This document shows, piece after piece, positions 1-7,553 of a DNA stretch of 10,656 nt. Under the pieces are notes generated by a model. That model saw only the letters and a program-made list of their open reading frames with translations. It was not told where the DNA came from and made no database searches. The stretch comes from Candidatus Zophobacter franzmannii. GTDB taxonomy: Bacteria; Cloacimonadota; Cloacimonadia; Cloacimonadales; JAFGVF01. Where the stretch lies: contig JAVCCX010000061.1 of the NCBI GenBank assembly GCA_030765245.1, positions 1 through 10,656 on the forward strand, in the 5' to 3' direction. Every line of letters starts with the position of its first letter. Within the stretch, counting starts at the first letter, position 1. The position numbers and the translations under genes were made by a program.

Positions 1-1193
1 CTTGTACCCTTTTTGGTCATGTAATCACCGTAAGTCCCAGCAGAAAACCAAGTCTTGTTATCAGAGTCTGTTTTAATACTCTTTACTGCATTGAAGCCGA
101 TACAGTCAGTCTTTAGCTTAACCCAAACCCCATCTTCGTAGAAGAGAACACCTTCACCCCAAGTAGTAGCACAAATCTTGTTCTCAATTTCCTTAAAGGA
201 TGTAATATTCAATATATCCAAGCCACTATCACCTAAGCCCCATGTGGCCTCAATCACACCTGTGAGTGACATATTGGCAATACCAATATCTATGTTGTCT
301 GTATAAATCATACTGTCTTCATCCCATATCCCAAAGCTTAGCCATAATTTGTTATATGAGTCGATGAAAATTGTTGAAACCGGAGGAAACATATTAGAAT
401 TAATTTCAGTAATAACTGAAGACTGAAGGGAATCAGGGAATTCTGTAACAACAAATGCTCCACTCTTAGTCCCAATGGCAAGGATATCATCTTTAGTTGA
501 TAACACAGTAACCATATTATCGGGCAATTGAGAATTATCAGCATCCCATGTATTCCAGGCAGAATTAATTGAAAGTGAATCTCTATGGACATAAGAGATC
601 CCCATATTAGTAGCCATGACAAGATAATCACTTTTTGTAAGGACTAAATCTAAGATATTATCACTGACAAGCCCACCACTTGTTAGTTCAACAGTATATT
701 GACTTAAAAGAAGAGGAAATGATAGGTCTTCATGGGTCTGATAAATACCTAATCCACCATCTGTAGCAACATAGAATAGACCATCAAGAATTATTTTACT
801 AACCTTATTAGATGGAAGCCCTAACAATTCTTCATCTATAACTGTGACCTTTCCATCTGAATTAAGGATGTTTATACCTTTATTATAGACACTTAACCAG
901 TATGATTCCGTTTCAGGACTGTATGCAAGAGCTCTGATATCATTAGCTCCAAGTCCATTAATATTGTTGATTGTTCGGATTCTCTCAAATGAGTCGCGTG
1001 CGAATGGGTCTGAGGAATCTTTTTGGTAGATGTCAAGCCCACCCCAACTCGCTATGCTCAGTTGATTATTTGTATATGTAACATCAAATATATGTGTTGT
1101 GTTTGTAAACGTCTCCCAGTCATTAGTAGATGCAACTGATGAGAAGAAAATAGTTGTAAGCAAAATGCTTAGGATAAAAGCTTTCTTTATCAT
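1..1193 (-). CDS. Secreted beta-propeller protein, N-terminal part (C-terminus outside window)
   Basis: The frame stays open from an ATG at 1193 to the window edge, giving 397 complete codons. Residues 1-22 look like a signal peptide: MIKK, a hydrophobic stretch, then SSVAS, after which the mature part starts near TNDWETF. Loosely repeated blocks follow, each with an L-x-S/D-N-x-V/I segment, a short strand and a (W/V)-x-A/G-T-x-x-G-(I/L) strand: about residues 80-110 (ANDIRALAY, YWLSVYNKGINIL), 126-151 (LPSNKVSKI, YVATDGGLGIY), 175-202 (LVSDNILDL, VMATNMGISYV) and 223-250 (LPDNMVTVL, AIGTKSGAFVV). This is the pattern of two-component-regulator propeller repeats, as in PorZ-like proteins. Its location is therefore probably periplasmic or outer surface. 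Whether a C-terminal sorting domain or another domain follows cannot be seen. The start codon overlaps the stop of the upstream WecA-like gene (ATGA), and a good Shine-Dalgarno (AAGGAG, 1202-1207) lies 8 nt upstream. The ligand or substrate is unknown. Confidence 0.82.
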   Translation of the reverse strand, partial: MIKKAFILSILLTTIFFSSVASTNDWETFTNTTHIFDVTYTNNQLSIASWGGLDIYQKDSSDPFARDSFERIRTINNINGLGANDIRALAYSPETESYWLSVYNKGINILNSDGKVTVIDEELLGLPSNKVSKIILDGLFYVATDGGLGIYQTHEDLSFPLLLSQYTVELTSGGLVSDNILDLVLTKSDYLVMATNMGISYVHRDSLSINSAWNTWDADNSQLPDNMVTVLSTKDDILAIGTKSGAFVVTEFPDSLQSSVITEINSNMFPPVSTIFIDSYNKLWLSFGIWDEDSMIYTDNIDIGIANMSLTGVIEATWGLGDSGLDILNITSFKEIENKICATTWGEGVLFYEDGVWVKLKTDCIGFNAVKSIKTDSDNKTWFSAGTYGDYMTKKGT

Positions 1194-2242
1194 TTCTTCG
1201 ACTCCTTCTTAAGGATAGAATATAGAACTATTAGTAGTGTAACAATCAATAGTACCATAACAGTGAGTAGTATTTTCTTGGAAGAGAAAGAAAACCCCAG
1301 GGCAATAAGTCCAAACAGCAAGGTAAAGAAGTAAGCGGCAAAAGATATTGTTCGTTGCGAAAGACCATAATTCAGTAAAATATGATGAAAATGCTCTTTA
1401 TCCGCAGCAAAAATACTCTTTTTATTCTTTATTCTCCTGAATACAGCTAAAAAAGTGTCTAAAAGAGGAACTCCCATTACCGTAATTGGGATCATCAATG
1501 TTATTGCCGTAATTCCTTTTAATTGTCCTGTTCCAATTGTTGCCAATGATGCTAAATTCAACCCGATTAGCATACTACCCGTATCGCCCATGAATATTTT
1601 TGCCGGATGGGAATTCTCTTTTAAGAATGCTGTGCATCCTGCGATTAAAACTAAGGATAAATACATTACATAAATATTGTTATACTTTACTCCTACAAAG
1701 AAAAGAATAATTGATGAGACACTACCGATTCCTGCTGCTAAGCCATCAATCCCATCAATAAGATTTAGAGAGTTTATGATTAGTAAATACCAAAAAATGG
1801 TTACAGGAAAGGACATCATCCCTAACTGGAACTCTGAACCAAAGGGATTTGTAATTTCCATTATTCTGAAGCCTGCAAAATATAGAAATACTGCGATAAT
1901 TATCTGGTAGAAGAGCTTTGTGTAAGCATTAAGCTTGAATTTATCATCTATTAAACCAAGGATCATAATCCAGAGTCCTGAAACTGCTAAAGCTCCCACC
2001 TGGTCTTTATAGTCATGATCGGGGTATATCAAATAGAACACAAATTGAGCAAGGATTATAGGAATTCCAAAGGATAAACCACCACCACTAGGGATTATCT
2101 TTAAGTGAATCTTTCGAGCCTCAGGTTTATCTACTATCCCTAATTGTTTAGATAGCTTATGATTTAAGGGAATCACTAACAAAGTTAGTAGAAAAACTCC
2201 TATAAATACAGAGGTTAGCTCAATTATTTGAGTATAATTCAA
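1190..2242 (-). CDS. wecA: WecA/TagO-type undecaprenyl-phosphate sugar-1-phosphate transferase
   Basis: A multi-spanning membrane enzyme of the MraY/WecA/TagO (PNPT) superfamily. Members transfer a UDP-linked HexNAc-1-phosphate, usually GlcNAc, onto undecaprenyl phosphate, the first step of O-antigen, teichoic-acid-like or capsule glycan synthesis. Diagnostic motifs are intact: RKIH and PSGGG (43-55), the Mg2+-binding LIDD (97-100), NSLNLIDGIDGLA (157-169), FMGDTGS (217-223), PLLDTFLAVFRR (259-270) and the cytoplasmic DKEHFHHILL (281-290). Many hydrophobic helices surround them, and 350 residues is normal for the family. The DKEHFHH loop and the NLIDGIDG motif favour the WecA/TagO branch over MraY. 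The start is a TTG at 2242 with AAGGGAG (2247-2253) just upstream. An in-frame stop lies four codons upstream, so no longer form is possible. The gene overlaps the preceding glycosyltransferase by 23 nt. The exact sugar nucleotide cannot be read from sequence. Confidence 0.93.
   Translation of the reverse strand: MNYTQIIELTSVFIGVFLLTLLVIPLNHKLSKQLGIVDKPEARKIHLKIIPSGGGLSFGIPIILAQFVFYLIYPDHDYKDQVGALAVSGLWIMILGLIDDKFKLNAYTKLFYQIIIAVFLYFAGFRIMEITNPFGSEFQLGMMSFPVTIFWYLLIINSLNLIDGIDGLAAGIGSVSSIILFFVGVKYNNIYVMYLSLVLIAGCTAFLKENSHPAKIFMGDTGSMLIGLNLASLATIGTGQLKGITAITLMIPITVMGVPLLDTFLAVFRRIKNKKSIFAADKEHFHHILLNYGLSQRTISFAAYFFTLLFGLIALGFSFSSKKILLTVMVLLIVTLLIVLYSILKKESKK
1202..1207 (-). promoter_or_regulatory. 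Ribosome binding site of the propeller gene
   Basis: AAGGAG on the minus strand, 8 nt before the ATG at 1193 and inside the last codons of the WecA-like gene. It fixes the start of the propeller gene, which otherwise runs out of the window. It shows that this gene can recruit ribosomes itself as well as by coupling. Confidence 0.7.
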
Positions 2243-3323
2243 GGTACTCCCTTACCATTCTCTCTTCTTCAAAATGTTCTTCTATAAATTTATGGGCATT
2301 ACTACCCATCATTTTAATCAACTTAGGGTCTCTAATGAACCTAATAATCAGTTCTGCCAGAGCTACATAATCTTTTGGTGGATAGAGATACCCGGTAACA
2401 CTATTTACGATTACTTCTCTCATGCCAATTATATCTGTGCCTAAACAAGGTAAGCCGGAATATCCTGCTTCACAAACAGAAAGTGGTAAAGCCTCATACA
2501 AAGATGATGAACAATATAGGTCACTTTGATTCAGTAGTTCCTCTACATCATCCCTCCACCCCTCTAATTTCACAACATCCTGCATACTTTTATAGTCAAT
2601 ATACCGTTGGCAATCTTCCTGAAGTTCTCCATCACCTACGAGAGATGCTTTGAACTGATATCCCTGTGTTTTGACCAGGTTCAGTGCTTTGAGAAGAGTT
2701 AAAGGATCCTTTTGCTCATCGAAACGCCCCACAAAGACAATTGAGATAGGGAATTCAGTCTTGGCTTCCTTGACTCGTAGCCTATCAAAAGGAATGCCAT
2801 TGTATATAGTTGCCAGTTTCTTTTTGGCATACCAAAAAGCTTTTCTATATCCCATATTCACAGAAATAAGTTTGTCTGCTAAGGATGATGCATACATTTC
2901 AAGAAGATAATAGATAACTTTAGATGGAGGTTTAACATACGGATGAAATGCAACTCCATGAATAGTATGAACAATAAAGGGAGTCTTTGTCATTTTAGCC
3001 GCTAACCGGCCAAACAAACCAGACTTAGATGAATGAGTATGAACGATATCAAATTGTTCTTGTCTACAAACCTTCAAGATTTGTCTAAATGCTCGTACAT
3101 CTGAGAATCCAAGTTCTCTCCTAAGACCCTTAATCAAATGCACTGTCACACCTAGTTTCTTAACTTCTGTGATCAGAGATTCTTCTCTATCAAAGGGATC
3201 TTCAGCACATATGAGATGGGCTTCATATATATTCTGATCAAGTCCTTTGAAAATACTTAACGAAATCCTTTGGACTCCTGAGAGAATAGGTAATAACTGG
3301 ATGTGAGCTATTTTCTTCTTCAA
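2220..3323 (-). CDS. Family 4 glycosyltransferase
   Basis: A 367-residue GT-B fold glycosyltransferase of the GT4 type, expected to be cytoplasmic or at the inner face of the membrane, moving a sugar from a nucleotide donor to a lipid-linked glycan. The N-terminal acceptor domain has VHTHSSKSGLFGRLAAK (94-110), typical of this family. The C-terminal donor domain begins with VFVGRFDEQKDP (196-207) and holds the retaining GT4 E-x7-E motif EALPLSVCE (277-285), then SGLPCLGTDIIG and the GYLYPP segment near 311-316. No signal peptide or membrane helix is evident. The start is a TTG at 3323 with AAAGG (3331-3335) 7 nt upstream. It lies 2 nt after the stop of the double glycosyltransferase, so translation is probably coupled. 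Donor and acceptor sugars are unknown. The context is lipid-linked surface glycan assembly. Confidence 0.92.
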   Translation of the reverse strand: MKKKIAHIQLLPILSGVQRISLSIFKGLDQNIYEAHLICAEDPFDREESLITEVKKLGVTVHLIKGLRRELGFSDVRAFRQILKVCRQEQFDIVHTHSSKSGLFGRLAAKMTKTPFIVHTIHGVAFHPYVKPPSKVIYYLLEMYASSLADKLISVNMGYRKAFWYAKKKLATIYNGIPFDRLRVKEAKTEFPISIVFVGRFDEQKDPLTLLKALNLVKTQGYQFKASLVGDGELQEDCQRYIDYKSMQDVVKLEGWRDDVEELLNQSDLYCSSSLYEALPLSVCEAGYSGLPCLGTDIIGMREVIVNSVTGYLYPPKDYVALAELIIRFIRDPKLIKMMGSNAHKFIEEHFEEERMVREYLELYSNN

Positions 3324-3325
3324 AT

Positions 3326-5680
3326 TTATACCTTTATAGTTAGTTTTTTTATTAGGTTTTCTGTTTGTTCTCTTCGTGTGTAACCGTAAGGGATCTTAAA
3401 ATTCTGATGCTTTAATGCATCCTCACCTATAATTTTCAATATCAATTCTTCAATTTTGGCTTGATCTTCCATATTGCAGATGTTGTCATGACCATGAGCT
3501 CTAAGTTTTTTCGCTGCCTCACCGTCTTCAGGAAGCATAGCGAGTATTGGTTTCTGTGCTCTTAAATACTCAAACAACTTACCTGTTATAACACCTTCAC
3601 CATTTTCAGAAGCTATAAATAGTAGTAGTACTTCGGCATCAAACATCGACTGAATTGCTTCAGGGTGTGTAACCTGTGGTATCAATTCAATAACAGTTGA
3701 AAGTTCTTCCTGTTCTAAAAGCTCCTTGGCTTCTTTAAAATAATTACCAATAAATCTGAATCTTACACTTTCTGGGAGTAAATTCTCTTTCTTAAGCTTC
3801 ATAATCGCCTGGATAAAATGTTTAGGTGATCTATTCCGATAGAAATTGCCAATGTAACTAAAAGTTATTACATCTTTTTGCTTAGTTTCTTCTTGGATAG
3901 TTGTAAAATCACTCTCATCCCACCCATTGTAAAGTACTGAGATTTTATCTTTTAAATCGCTTCCAAATCGAGTACACAATTGCTCTTTCATAACTTCACT
4001 AACGACAGTTACATGGCTTGCATGCTTTAGTAACCTTCTTTCCCATAATACTGCTAATGATTTTAAAGGCAAGATATTGTCATCATAAGGATTTATTGTC
4101 CAGTGGTCTCTATAATCGAGGATCAAGGGTACTCCTCGATGCTTTGAGATATAATAACCAACTAATCCAGAGGTATATGGTCCCATTGTCGCGAAGATAT
4201 AACTGTATCTTGAAAATTTGGAGACTTTCAGTCCCTTCAAAACAGCAGGTAGTAACCAACCGATTTTGTCATCAATCGGGAAGTATCTTTTAATCCCGAC
4301 TTTTGATTTCTCTGGCAAGTTGAAATAAAAACTACTCTTAGTAGGACCTTGACTCTTCACCTTCTTAACCATGTACATAGGATCTAAGGAAGATGTAGCA
4401 TATCTATTTCGTTCAAAACACTCATTTAAAAGAGTTTCATCAGTTGAGTGATAAAATATGTCATTAACAGTCAAGACATCACATTCAATCCCGTTCTTTG
4501 TGAGATATTTAATAGTTTTGCAGGGTCTTTGAACTGCAGGTCCACCTAAAGGGGGATAAAAATATGCGCAGAACAACATCTTAGGGCTCGGTTTAAGCAA
4601 ATCAATGTTGGTAAGTAATTCGGATTCTTTTAATGCCCAATTAGCATTTGTTTCTATAAAACTTTTGGCACAAAGAGATAATGCTTCGTACTTTAATGTA
4701 TCCAGTGCTAACAGCTTTTGAGCTGCAACAACAAGTGCTTGAGTATTGTACTCAATGTATTCAACACAATTATGGGATGTAGGGAAAAACTCTTTCAAAT
4801 AGTTGAAATCATTGGTAACTACCGGTAATCCACATTGAAGATACTCGAGTGTTTTTAAAGGTAACGCCTTTGTATATCGCTTAAGATTTGGATTAAAGAG
4901 CGATATCCCTATCTTTGACTTTTCAATGTATTCTTTAGCTTGCGAGGGACTTACTTCTCCAACAACCATAAAGTTTTCTTCTAAATTCTTCTTAAGAATA
5001 GATTCCTGAAGTGTGATATGGAGCGCGTGATTAATTCTACCGACTACAACGGTTTTTATTTCGGGATAGATTCTCTTAAGCTTTTCGGTAGCTCCTAATA
5101 GCTTGAATATACCCCTTTCTTGTGTCACTCCACCTACATATACAATGTCATATTGCTTTTCAACATCAGAATTGACGCCCTTAGATACCGGGTAATTTTC
5201 TAATACTATTGTACTTATCCCAAGTCGTTGGTATCTTCTTTTTATCAGCTTATTAACTGCTAATATTAAATCAAACGACTTAACTAATTGGTTTTCAATG
5301 ATTGAATAGACCCTCTTCGCTATTAATCTAACTATTCCACTATATTTCTCACTAAATGCTTCACTGAAATACTCATGACAGTCATATACAAGTCTGCAAC
5401 CGGTTTTACTTCTAATTGATTTACCAACAAGCATCGTTAGAGGTTCGACGCAAACAACCATATCAGGCTGATATGCTAAACCAACTCTTCTTAATTCTAG
5501 GAGATTATCGACCAGACCTTGATCATTGAGTTTTACAGTTTGTATCTCAGCATTATCTGACTCATCACCCTTAAACCCTATAATTGTAACACTGTGTTTA
5601 GTAGATAGTGTTTTGGCAAGTTTACCGTAAAGTCTTACATCATCAATACGATGAGAGTTGGTTATGATTAAGATGTTCAT
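3326..5680 (-). CDS. Tandem two-domain GT-B glycosyltransferase fusion
   Basis: This 784-residue protein is about twice the usual glycosyltransferase length and reads as two GT-B enzymes joined end to end. Unit 1 (about 1-360) opens with MNILIITNSHRIDD, has LVYDCHEYFSEAFS (97-110), the strand YDIVYVGGVTQERG (177-190) and the donor-site motif ALPLKTLEYLQCGLPVV (272-288). Unit 2 (about 367-784) restarts with a fresh N-terminal strand and glycine loop, FYPPLGGPAVQR (374-385), then LDYRDHWTINPY (521-532), YNGWDESDF (584-592), FSYIGNFY (607-614) and GKLFEYLRAQKPIL (700-713). Both donor motifs keep the second glutamate of the E-x7-E pattern; the first is not obvious. There is no membrane segment. 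The ATG at 5680 overlaps the upstream stop as ATGA and has no good Shine-Dalgarno, so coupling is likely. The two units probably add successive sugars to one glycan. No internal stop or frameshift separates them. Confidence 0.9.
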   Translation of the reverse strand: MNILIITNSHRIDDVRLYGKLAKTLSTKHSVTIIGFKGDESDNAEIQTVKLNDQGLVDNLLELRRVGLAYQPDMVVCVEPLTMLVGKSIRSKTGCRLVYDCHEYFSEAFSEKYSGIVRLIAKRVYSIIENQLVKSFDLILAVNKLIKRRYQRLGISTIVLENYPVSKGVNSDVEKQYDIVYVGGVTQERGIFKLLGATEKLKRIYPEIKTVVVGRINHALHITLQESILKKNLEENFMVVGEVSPSQAKEYIEKSKIGISLFNPNLKRYTKALPLKTLEYLQCGLPVVTNDFNYLKEFFPTSHNCVEYIEYNTQALVVAAQKLLALDTLKYEALSLCAKSFIETNANWALKESELLTNIDLLKPSPKMLFCAYFYPPLGGPAVQRPCKTIKYLTKNGIECDVLTVNDIFYHSTDETLLNECFERNRYATSSLDPMYMVKKVKSQGPTKSSFYFNLPEKSKVGIKRYFPIDDKIGWLLPAVLKGLKVSKFSRYSYIFATMGPYTSGLVGYYISKHRGVPLILDYRDHWTINPYDDNILPLKSLAVLWERRLLKHASHVTVVSEVMKEQLCTRFGSDLKDKISVLYNGWDESDFTTIQEETKQKDVITFSYIGNFYRNRSPKHFIQAIMKLKKENLLPESVRFRFIGNYFKEAKELLEQEELSTVIELIPQVTHPEAIQSMFDAEVLLLFIASENGEGVITGKLFEYLRAQKPILAMLPEDGEAAKKLRAHGHDNICNMEDQAKIEELILKIIGEDALKHQNFKIPYGYTRREQTENLIKKLTIKV

Positions 5681-7341
5681 TTTGTGTCAGTTGCTGAAAA
5701 CTTTATATAGACCTTAGCATCTTTGGCAATGTTCGTAAAATGGATACTGTTTTTTTGGCTTGTATATTCGGCTCCGACAATCTCTGAGATAACCTTGCTT
5801 CCTAAAATTTTGAAAGTGAAGTTCTCGAAAGCCTCTTGAAAATCAATACTGAGTTCAAACTCTTCTTCAAAAGCAACAACTTCTGCTCTCTTCTTCCACC
5901 ATTTATTAATCTCCATTAAGGTACCCTTATATGCAAATTCATCAGTAATATTCTCTAACATAAAATTATATAGTTTACCTTGAAAAGGAACTTCAATAAA
6001 GTTGGGAAGTTTCATGTCGCTGCATAGTAACCCTTTACTCTTCTTTACTTCATCCAAGCAAATTTTGAAGAATATTTTAGCTTGTTTAAACATCACTGTT
6101 TTGTAATGACCTAGAATTAATGCATCATCATTGTAGTTAACAGGATAGGAATAATAGTCAGATCTATATTTTGCTGTTATAGGCTTGTAAGGAAATACCA
6201 TACCTTTTGGGAACCCAACTTTATTTATAAAAGCGTCAGAGCTATCATATAGTAAGCCAGCCCTACCAGCTTTTGATAGTGTAGATGAATCTGTTTTATA
6301 ATCACTATTTCTAACGCCGGCACTCTTGGTAGTTGCTATCTTTAATCTCTTCTCATTTGTACACAGTTGGTCGATGCTTTCTTTTTCCGGGAAGGAGAGG
6401 AGTGAGACATCTTGCTCAGATTGTTCAAGTTCTTGAATTACACCTTGTAGATCCTTATCGTTAAAAAGATAGTCTGTAAGGATATCATCATCCACAGCAA
6501 TAAACCAAGAAGAGTTAATCCCGTACTTACTCTCTATATCAGAGTATTCTTCAAAACTCCAATACTGCTCCTCATTTCTAAACATATAAAGGTAGATGCT
6601 TTTCATCTGCCTAGCATAGATGGAGAACTTAAACTTTGGTATCAACATGAGAATATCTAAAAAAGAGTTGAATATCTTTGGATATGTCCACATTTTCAAT
6701 TTGTTAGCTGTGTGACTTGCAGCAAAGGCAAAATCTTCACCGGAAGGCCAATAATCTTTCTTTAGAAGGTAAAAACCCTTCTTCTCAAGTATAATCCGTA
6801 ATGAATGCTCAAAAGACTGCAAGTATTCAGATACAAAAGGTTTATCGAAGTCCTGATAGAAGTAACTATCTTCAGGATTAAACTGGCCATCCTCATCACT
6901 TCTAATCTCTTTTTCCTTTGAAGATAGAAAGAACATGATATTACCGATTAAATCAAAGTTATACTTCGCAATTACTATGTACTCATTGCTCATGATTTTA
7001 ACCGGTGTATCAACTGGATTTTGGGAAAGTATCGGTACTTCTGAAATTAGTTTTACGTTGCGTTTAAGCTTTTCTATCCGTCCACTTTTGATCTTGTCTA
7101 AATTGTATATTTCTTCATCAAAAGGGATCATTATAACTGGTCGTTTCAAGGCAAAGGAAACAACTGTCCTATCGTCTGGAGTAGTTTGGGAATAGTAAAG
7201 AAGAGTGTCTGTTGTAATCAATCTATTGAAACTATCGATGTAGCGGAATTGATAACCTAAAGTATTGAGTAAATACTCAATTGAGGCTTTTATAAACAAG
7301 GAATGCCTCTTTAATTCAGGATCAACATAAACTGCAATCAT
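5677..7341 (-). CDS. Polysaccharide-deacetylase-like protein, probably non-catalytic
   Basis: First gene of the glycan operon, 554 residues. It resembles the deacetylase-like proteins of capsule loci that have an N-terminal recognition domain followed by a NodB-like barrel. Residues 1-190 form the leading domain. The barrel begins at YWPSGEDFAFAASHTANKLK (197-216), followed by YGINSSWFI (273-281), DVSLLSFPEKES (311-322), AGVRNSDYK (341-349), GRAGLLYDSS (359-368), VGFPKGMVFPYKP (375-387) and the late WWKKRAE (481-487). A beta-rich tail follows. In active relatives, as I know the family, the first motif reads THDVD, the second GLH with metal-binding histidine, and a WH pair comes near the end. 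Here these read SHTAN, SLL and LLCSD, so the metal site is gone while the scaffold remains. No signal peptide is visible. The ATG at 7341 follows AAGGA (7348-7352) by 6 nt. The fold assignment is from motif memory and is less certain than for the glycosyltransferases. Confidence 0.72.
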   Translation of the reverse strand: MIAVYVDPELKRHSLFIKASIEYLLNTLGYQFRYIDSFNRLITTDTLLYYSQTTPDDRTVVSFALKRPVIMIPFDEEIYNLDKIKSGRIEKLKRNVKLISEVPILSQNPVDTPVKIMSNEYIVIAKYNFDLIGNIMFFLSSKEKEIRSDEDGQFNPEDSYFYQDFDKPFVSEYLQSFEHSLRIILEKKGFYLLKKDYWPSGEDFAFAASHTANKLKMWTYPKIFNSFLDILMLIPKFKFSIYARQMKSIYLYMFRNEEQYWSFEEYSDIESKYGINSSWFIAVDDDILTDYLFNDKDLQGVIQELEQSEQDVSLLSFPEKESIDQLCTNEKRLKIATTKSAGVRNSDYKTDSSTLSKAGRAGLLYDSSDAFINKVGFPKGMVFPYKPITAKYRSDYYSYPVNYNDDALILGHYKTVMFKQAKIFFKICLDEVKKSKGLLCSDMKLPNFIEVPFQGKLYNFMLENITDEFAYKGTLMEINKWWKKRAEVVAFEEEFELSIDFQEAFENFTFKILGSKVISEIVGAEYTSQKNSIHFTNIAKDAKVYIKFSATDTK

Positions 7342-7384
7342 TTTTCTTCCTTCTTAAATTTCAAACACAAGCAAGTTCTTCACT

Positions 7385-7425
7385 ATTTTAGAGTTTACCA
7401 TTAACAGGCAACAGATAGCGGTCAA
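7385..7425 (-). promoter_or_regulatory. Candidate promoter for the glycan operon
   Basis: In the 212-bp space before the operon's first gene, TTGACC (7420-7425) matches a -35 box well, but the hexamers 15-18 bp downstream are poor -10 boxes. An alternative is TTGCCT (7406-7411) with TAAAAT (7385-7390) and a short 15-bp spacer, which would leave a leader of about 37 nt. A TATAAT further upstream (7513-7518) lacks a -35 partner. The region is the only sizeable gap before five packed genes, so a promoter is expected here. Which boxes are used is uncertain. Confidence 0.35.
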
Positions 7426-7433
7426 GAGTTTTT

Positions 7434-7459
7434 CAGTAAAATTTTAACTGATTTAACTG
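7434..7459 (-). repeat. Operator-like tandem repeat and imperfect palindrome upstream of the glycan operon
   Basis: On the minus strand CAGTTAAA occurs twice with a 9-bp period (7452-7459 and 7443-7450). The second copy also forms an imperfect palindrome with the following TTTTACTG (7434-7450). The element sits just upstream of the TTGACC hexamer, where an activator site or an AT-rich UP element would lie. No regulator is encoded next to it, so any binding protein is unknown. Confidence 0.35.
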
Positions 7460-7553
7460 CAAACACATAGCGTTACAAGATATGAATATTAAAATAGAAA
7501 TTAGAAGTTGAAATTATAAACTGTTTAACCTAAGTATTGGGTAGCAAAATGCT

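Noticed and set aside
338..631. Minus-strand open frame of 97 residues with a leucine-rich product
   Set aside because: It lies in another frame inside the propeller gene, which has a signal peptide and repeated motifs across the same stretch.
1455..1910. Two plus-strand open frames
   Set aside because: They are antisense to conserved WecA motifs (for example FMGDTGS and NLIDGIDG) and have no recognisable family features.
2671..2910. Plus-strand open frame of 79 residues
   Set aside because: Antisense to the donor domain of the family 4 glycosyltransferase; no ribosome site or conserved pattern.
4018..4293. Plus-strand open frame of 91 residues
   Set aside because: Antisense to the second unit of the glycosyltransferase fusion, whose motifs explain the sequence.
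6935..7195. Plus-strand open frame of 86 residues
   Set aside because: Antisense to the N-terminal domain of the deacetylase-like gene, with no independent support.
7528..7553. Possible terminator hairpin after the dihydroorotase-like gene
   Set aside because: The stems AGCA/TGCT and ACC/GGT are 3-4 bp long and lack a U-tract.
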